From contig CM063244.1 of NCBI GenBank assembly GCA_032158295.1, forward strand, positions 29,452,241-29,516,240: a stretch of 64,000 nt of DNA, read 5' to 3'. Each line of letters starts with the position of its first letter. The first letter of the stretch is position 1. Of this stretch, positions 43,960-64,000 are shown piece after piece. The DNA is from Pycnopodia helianthoides. Taxonomy: Eukaryota > Echinodermata > Asteroidea > Forcipulatida > Asteriidae. The position numbers were made by a program, and so were the translations under genes. The notes beneath the pieces are model-generated. The model did not search any database and was not told where the DNA came from. It saw nothing but the letters and a program-made list of their open reading frames with translations.

Positions 43960-44625
43960 TCATGAGCCGCGATTTTGGTTGATTGCCCTACGGAGTTTAA
44001 GGATGAAACGATAAAACACGAATAGAGGGCCCTTACCGGCATCCAAATAGTGCCCTTCTGGAACCGACTCACCACATATCGTTCTCCATCTCCGATTCGC
44101 TCGTCCCCAGCGACTTGCCTTAAAACCAAAGGCGCTGGGATGGGCAAACGTATCGTTAACGTTAATGCTCAGTCCCATGCTCAGTCCCATCATGCATCAC
44201 ACTCACACTGCAAGCACTGCACGCATGACGTACTTCCTGAACAAGAATCTGTGCCAGCTGATTAGCCCATCCCAGCGGTCCTGGATAGGCCGCTGGGGCC
44301 GAGCGAACATCTCCGATCCCTGGCACACCACGGGCCCTCGCCCTCATGTAACAAGACGGCTCCCAAACCATACTGGTGCAAATCCCAGTAAAATTGCCTT
44401 GAATCGTAATACTTGGGGCAGCCGGTAATCGAACCCAGACCCGTGGGCCAACCGGCATTTGTGTTGGAGACGGTACCAGCGCCTTAAAAAACCGAGCCAA
44501 TGCGTTAGTGCTTGCCAGATCCAGTGCATTGTGGGTCGTTTGATCAATGGGATGTGAACCACCGTCCATGCGTGACAGAATTATGTCGTAGGGCTGGATG
44601 ATGAGATGAGCCACCGAAACCAATA
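43960..44625 (-). other. GC-rich island with an unrecognised 153-codon ORF
   Basis: It is more GC-rich than its surroundings. The minus-strand ORF 44623-44162 ends with a duplicated HDGTEHGTEH caused by a 12-bp tandem repeat. GGGTTCGATTACCGGCTGCC (minus) looks like a tRNA B-box, so part is probably SINE-derived. No known domain is seen. Confidence 0.3.
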
Positions 44626-45319
44626 TTGATTACCCAAAATTATTACCTCACTATTGACTGACTTTGAAACTTGTGTTTTGAGATTTGAAAATGCGAATCG
44701 AAAGTCAGATCTAAAAAATGAAAAATAAAAATAATAATCAGGTTTCCTTTAGTCAAAGATGGTAGCATTATACTTTAAAACCTTTTCAAAAAGTGAATTG
44801 TGCAAATAATTAACTATTAGGCTATTAATGATAAAATTTGAAATCTTGGGAAAATTCTTGACAATGACAGCATTTTAATAAAGGAAAGGCCACAAAAACT
44901 AGTTATCGATCAAGACGGATTACTACTGAACCAACAAATAAATCGGCCCATTGTCCTTCAAAAGTGCCAAAACTTATAAAGAACTTTATCGAATATCAAA
45001 ACACGAAGAAAATTACAAGATTTAGGGAAAGATTGTTATTTTTACAAATAATGCGTTCGCAAATTGAAGTACTTTATTGACAATAGAGTTTAAATTGTTC
45101 CAATCATTGAACAACAGGGAGGGAGCGTTCGAACCACCGGAAACACTCCCAACGGGCCTAATCAATTTATACATGCAGTGGTATTATGTAGGATAATCAT
45201 TTTCACAGCAATCTTAAGTAACGATCTAGCAAGGACAATTTAGAAACAATTTGTACTGGTTCAGGAGTTCTTAATATATTGCATTTGGCAAGCGGACGAT
45301 GTCGAGAGAAAATGCTATA

Positions 45320-46015
45320 GCAGACGGCCAGGGGCGTTCGAAACCCGGATAACATTACAGCCTGCCAAAGGGCCTGATCTGTGATAGACAATGGTTTACA
45401 TGAGCTAGCTAATAATAATAATAATAAAAGGTATTTATATACTGCGCTTTTCCAAAACATGATCAAAGCGCATTAACAAAGAAATGGATGAATTAAAACA
45501 AGCTAGTGCAAATCATAAATCTACAATTTAGGAAAGAGATAAGTTTTAAGTTTTTTCTTAAATGTAACAATACAAGAAGAATTACGGACATTAATTGGGA
45601 GACTGTTCCAAAGTTCAGCAGCAGAGTGTGAGAAGGCGTGTTTGCCATAAGTTAGTCTGGACTCGTGAGTGTTAAGCTGAGTTTTATCGGAAGAAGAACG
45701 GAGTCATTGACGGTGGTTTTGGCGAAGATGAAACATATCAGAGAGATAAGCATAAAACACTTTGATAGATTTTGTTAAGTAGTTCTGGTTGTAACGTTGC
45801 AATTGGCCAGCGGACCATTGTTTGGGAGACCTCTATAGAGTGCAGTGTGTTTAAATTGTCTTACTTTGTCGTTTGATGGTGTTACAATGAACCAAGGCGT
45901 AAGGCCCTACCAGATTATAGGTTACCTTGCCGGTTTGCTTGGCGAAGTACTGTACTGATTCAGAATTCTATAGATTGATTACTGTGATACCATGACAACC
46001 AAAGCCATAACCCTG
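45320..46015. repeat. Intergenic dispersed repeat E, copy 2, with internal insertion
   Basis: The left block GAACCC-like CGTTCGAAACCCGGATAACA, AGCCTGCCAAAGGGCCTGAT and GATAGACAATGGTTTACATG matches copies 1 and 3. Family sequence resumes by about 45790 and ends with TTGCCGGTTTGCTTGGCGAA and ACCATGACAACCAAAGCC, shared with 47488-47565. From 45411 an (AAT)n-headed element (GGTATTTATATACTGCGCTT) appears inserted. Confidence 0.65.
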
Positions 46016-46899
46016 CGAAATTCCCATAGCTCGTCAAAGACCAGTGAAATGCCAGTCTCAGCAGCCTTTGGAAAGAGACCACAAATTTTGGGTACGGTCC
46101 CTATGTCACGATCCCTAAAAGCACATCAAAAGTGATTACTCAGTGAGCCAATATCGAGTCAGGCAGTTGTTATTCCTCATGAAACATAGAAAATTCCGAA
46201 CTTCTTCATTTACTTTCCATTACTGAACATCAATTTTTCGCATTGGCAAGTACGAGCCTCCAAAACGAGAGTGAGGGGAAAAATCAATATAATCAAGCTA
46301 GGCAACGCTATGGTGGAGTATAACGAGCTCAGATTTAATATGGTCACCCAATGTTATTCATAATGAGGCAAGGCATACAAGTGACGTCATCGCCATTTGG
46401 ATTGCAAGTACTGTTTTAGTTTGGGACGAGATTTAGTAACGCATTTTTGGTTAAGGTCCCTAAAAGCAAGAGAAACAGCAAAATGGTGTTACCGTTTTCA
46501 GGCAAACAATTCAAAGGACATTGAAATAGTAACAATGAATTTACTTCTTGGACATTTCTTATCACGAAACCAATCAGAGTTAGGCGGTCATCCCAACCTC
46601 GGTTTGGACAAATTTATTTCAGTTAAGAAAAGAAGAAAAAAAATGTCTTCGAGCTTTTTGGTATCACTTGAAATGTGCAAGACAATTCTCTAACGAACAA
46701 AATCTACAGAGCAAGTAGATATTTACACACATGATGTTACCGCAAACCGAATATATATTGATACTCACCATGCAGTGCCTCAAAAACCATACTGAAATGT
46801 TGATCCTAAGTCATGCAGTTCATTTTTAAATGTTCATTTACGAACATTTGTAAGGATTTTCTTCCTTTTTCGATTTACTTTGAAGTCGTAGCATTTCCT

Positions 46900-47575
46900 T
46901 CATTGTTCGGTAGGGGCGCACGAATGGAAGGTGTTTGAACCCCGGAAAACATTAAAGCCTGCATGCCAAAGGGCCTGATCTATGATAGGCAGTGGTTTAC
47001 ATTAGCTAGTAGCTAGCATAGCAAACTTGGAGAGATTTTTCTGGTTCTGATGGATAGGTATCATAAAGGATTGGTAAGGATCAAGAACATTATTGTTTAA
47101 TTTTAGTCTGAAAGCTGACTGATTATTAAGTTCTGTGAAATATTTCCCTCCACAGAAATGAAGTAATATTCTAGAAAACTGTATCTGAAAACCTAAAAAA
47201 CGCAACAGCTGATTTCGTTTGTTACAACCAACATTAAAGACAATGTGTTTACATGATGAAAATAGTGCATGGTTTTTCACTATTTTCTCCTGACTCACAC
47301 AATGGATTAAGCCCAAAGTTACACAGGTTTGTAATTTATTGTAATGGTTGATCACACAGAACATGAACACTGTCTGTCAACTCTACCAATCCTGTATAAT
47401 ACCTTGAACTTTGCAATTGACAATCGGACCCTTGTGTTGACAGTTAGTTTGTCATTTGATGTTGTTTACAGATCATATATTAACCTGCCGATTTGCATAG
47501 CGGAGTACTGCAGGGATTTGGCGTTCCATAGATTTAGTGCTGCATAAACCATGACTACAAAGCCAAACCAAAGAT
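46900..47575. repeat. Intergenic dispersed repeat E, copy 3
   Basis: TTTGAACCCCGGAAAACATT, AAAGCCTGCATGCCAAAGGG and GATAGGCAGTGGTTTACATT start it; CCTGCCGATTTGCATAGCGG and ACCATGACTACAAAGCC end it. A fragment with the TTAA-MITE core (TTTTTCACTATTTTCTCCTG and ACACAGGTTTGTAATTTATT) lies inside at 47274-47406. Confidence 0.65.
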
Positions 47576-47579
47576 AACC

Positions 47580-48900
47580 TTGATTAAATTTACTGAAAAT
47601 AATGAGCTTGAAGTTTGAACTGTCAACAGTACAAAACCGTACACGCATTAAAGGTTCTGCAAATCGTTAAAAGCATGCAGTTGCATAATTTCAATTCGAT
47701 CAAGTCACAACTCCAACTATTGGGGTGAATATGGATTTTTGCCCTTCAGGAATTTAAAAGCACAGAATAACCTTTGACACAACACTCTCAAAACACTAGG
47801 GTCAGAGTTGACATGCATCCGGATACCCATGGGTCTGACCTATTTCTGTGTAAGTATGACCTGGAATCTGTGTCAAAATGACCCAGAAATGGATCACATT
47901 TCTGAAAAAAATAAACAATTAATTTGTGACCAGTTTGAAGGTAAAAACTAACCCACAAATGGTCAGGTCCGGAATCCGGATAAATTCTGATCCGGAGTTT
48001 TTTTTTAGAGTGAACTGAAACTAATGAGGCCTATAGCGTGGTGAGTAGATTTTGTATAAGATTTTAGAACACTTTAGGCCCAAAAAACAAAAACTTGTTC
48101 AGCGTTCCCGCCCGCTTCCTTTTAAGAGGCCGCCTCCTTTTTTTCGATCTCGGACAATAAAACAAAACAAAAAGCACACCGAAAAGGCTGACAACTATTT
48201 TGAAAATAGCCCGGTCGGTTGTCTTGAAAAATGTGTCGGGCGGCCATTTTTGAAAAAAAAGAAAAGAAAAAAACCTCCTCCTTCCTTTTGTTTTAAAGGC
48301 AGGACGGTAAACATGTTTTTAAAGCTTATTTTGTCTTATAACACTTTATATAAACTTCATCTGGGAAGTCTACACAGACGATGTACCAGAACTTTACGTG
48401 AACCTTAGAACTTTACAATATAACAAACTTGAACTTGATATCAGATAATGGACCACTTCAGTGCACATCTTCATGGTCAGGTGTGGTCCAAAGTTCACTT
48501 GCGATTCTTGGTTTATCAAGTGTATCCGTGCGTATTCAATTTAGGTGGTTTGCTTTTTTAAAGCTGTGTCTATAAGCCAGTTCAACTTCAACCTTTCCTG
48601 GGTTCTCATAGCTCCAATGCATGACTCATTTGTGTTGGTCTCACACACCGAAAAGTGAAGGGAAATTAATAGCAACGAGTACGATGTAAAGTCGCCACAT
48701 TTTCTATTGAAACGCCTACTTTCGCCAACTGTAAGTAGGTACGACATGTAATAGTTATTTGAAACCAACTCTAACCAAAGATTTGTTGAAGTCATTTTAT
48801 TAACAGGTGCGATTTGTCATGAAATACGAGTCTACTCTGGATTTGCCACTGCTGGTATATTATTACATTTTTCTGCATGGAATTTCATAATAGTCACTGT
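47580..48900. other. Gene-free stretch
   Basis: A segment at 48090-48320, rich in CCGCCTCC and AAAAAGAAAAG motifs, looks repeat-derived but I cannot assign it. No gene is seen. Confidence 0.4.
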
Positions 48901-48929
48901 TAAACCCTAATCATCTACATGTAGATTGT

Positions 48930-49165
48930 TAATGGGATGTCCCAACATCCATGTAGACACCAACGTTGTCCGGTGTGACACTACCTTGCATTGTTTGAAC
49001 GAGCATGCAACGATTACTTTTGGGAACGACGCGTCCATCCCTATTGGACTCCAATATTACATTGTGGAGCGTTGCGGATATAATTATGGCAAAAAGCAGG
49101 ATGACACGTGACTTGTGTTCCACCAATCAAATTATAAGGATCTGTGGGTGTGTTTTATAAGCTGG
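48930..49165 (+). repeat. Dispersed repeat shared with 13 kb, copy B, at the ABCC9-like promoter
   Basis: CATCCATGTAGACACCAACG, GGTGTGACACTACCTTGCAT, GTGGAGCGTTGCGGATATAA and TTGTGTTCCACCAATCAAAT follow the same order as the reverse complement of 13155-13390. The CCAAT box and the TATA-like TTTTATAA both fall inside the homology. Confidence 0.72.
49105..49160 (+). promoter_or_regulatory. Putative core promoter of the ABCC9-like gene
   Basis: A CACGTG E-box (49105-49110), a CCAAT box in CACCAATCA (49123-49127) and TTTTATAA (49153-49160) are spaced as in a TATA-type promoter. They lie about 80-140 bp before the donor AG|GTGAGA at 49244 of an apparent 5' UTR exon. The transcription start is not proven. 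Confidence 0.45.
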
Positions 49166-49184
49166 TTTATTGAAGGAAGATTGA

Positions 49185-49244
49185 AATGGATAAAAAGCAG
49201 CTTGAACAAAATTACGCTTGTGGTGTTACTGCAAACAGGCAGAG
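49185..49244 (+). other. Putative 5' UTR exon of the ABCC9-like gene
   Basis: It ends in CAGAG|GTGAGA at 49244/49245. The next exon begins after TTATTTTGCAG at 49309. The left end is inferred from the TATA-like box. Confidence 0.4.
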
Positions 49245-49338
49245 GTGAGAATGTTTTATATTTCATGAGGAATTTAAATATTTATTGTTGCTCGTTATTA
49301 TTTTGCAGACAAAAAGCATTTCTTGACGTTCAACAGTG

Positions 49339-63509
<14,171 letters not shown>

Positions 63510-63795
63510 CATATAGCTTGATCAATTTCAGTTTGCTCAAAACACTACGGCAGTGTTTCCCTTTCCCATTCAATGTGAAAATATGTCAGAATGTAAATAC
63601 TATGTACTAATGTAAACATGCTCATGTCATGTCACTATAAAGAGCTTGCTCTATGATGTCCATCTATCAAGAACGTCGGATGTGCATATGGAATTATTCC
63701 TAAACGATGCATTCTTGTCAGTTTGCAGACTGCATACATGTTCTTTATCATCAGTTTTGAATTGTAAACCACTTTGCTTAATTCATCAGCTAGAG

Positions 63796-63983
63796 TCCAG
63801 TTTCACAGAGCTAAGCATAATAACTAAGCACAACAAAATTATGCTGACAAGAATAAGGTTACCAGCCAAATTACCATATTACATGTAGGCCTACCAATTG
63901 TGACTATCCTGCTCATTTTTGCTAAGCAGATATCGTTTGAAGGCGATTCTTTTCTGCTTAAGCAGCTCTATGAAATTGGGTCA
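63796..63983. mobile_element. GGGCCC foldback element, copy 6 (diverged ends)
   Basis: AGTTTCACAGAGCTAAGCAT starts it and CAGCTCTATGAAATTGGG ends it. The interior has AACAAAATTATGCTGACAAG and GGTTACCAGCCAAA, as in the copy at 19703. Confidence 0.7.
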
Positions 63984-64000
63984 TAAAGAAACATCTGCTG

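Noticed and set aside
44162..44623. 153-codon ORF as a new gene
   Set aside because: No domain is recognised, part looks tRNA/SINE-derived, and its C-terminal repeat comes from a 12-bp DNA duplication.
46397..46693. 98-codon ORF between ALAS and the ABCC9-like gene
   Set aside because: No recognisable domain, AT-rich low-complexity end, and no neighbouring exon in phase.

Overview
This window is eukaryotic nuclear DNA. It holds small phase-consistent exons with GT-AG borders, long introns, and dense families of short inverted-repeat transposons and tRNA-derived SINEs. The proteins (ALG12, CCDC51, 5-aminolevulinate synthase, and a sulfonylurea-receptor-like ABCC protein) and the style of the repeats, such as GGGCCCAATTTCAT foldbacks and frequent TACATGTA, point to a marine invertebrate deuterostome. 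An echinoderm, perhaps a sea star, is my best guess, but that is inference. There is no prokaryotic operon, CRISPR array or viral gene here.

Layout. (1) 1-5.1 kb, possibly to 7.1 kb, minus strand: the 5' half of ALG12 (dolichol-linked N-glycan mannosyltransferase). Its leftmost visible exon ends in a 69-bp tandem array that repeats the splice donor. (2) 7.0-7.7 kb: a probable shared promoter. (3) 7.7-9.0 kb, plus strand: two-exon CCDC51 (mitochondrial K-ATP channel pore), with one apparent extra base near the 3' end. (4) 9-16.8 kb: intergenic, mostly repeats. (5) 16.8-41.5 kb, minus strand: a complete nine-coding-exon ALAS gene (561 codons, three heme-regulatory Cys-Pro motifs). It has a predicted untranslated first exon near 41.3 kb and a palindromic NRF-1-type site upstream. 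Intron 5 carries a 1.4-kb array of 81-bp repeats. (6) 41.6-49.1 kb: intergenic, with several copies of one dispersed repeat and a GC-rich island. (7) 49.2-63.5 kb, plus strand: sixteen exons of an ABCC8/9-like gene encoding TMD0, TMD1 and NBD1 (990 codons to an in-frame stop). Intron 3 holds a 2.9-kb minisatellite of 27/28-bp units.

Functionally, ALAS (heme synthesis) and CCDC51 are mitochondrial. CCDC51 is described as the pore of mitoK-ATP, whose regulatory subunit ABCB8 is not seen here. The SUR-like protein is related to the regulatory subunits of plasma-membrane K-ATP channels. ALG12 is an ER enzyme. Nothing shows that these genes act as one pathway; the shared K-ATP theme is probably coincidental.

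I found no convincing new molecular system. The best leads are the donor-duplicating minisatellite in ALG12, the possible half-length or GC-AG-spliced ABCC gene, the repeat-derived promoter of that gene, and a superfamily of TTAA-flanked elements that keep a common core while their ends differ. Exon coordinates were read by eye from splice signals, phase and remembered family sequences, so boundaries may be off by a few bases.
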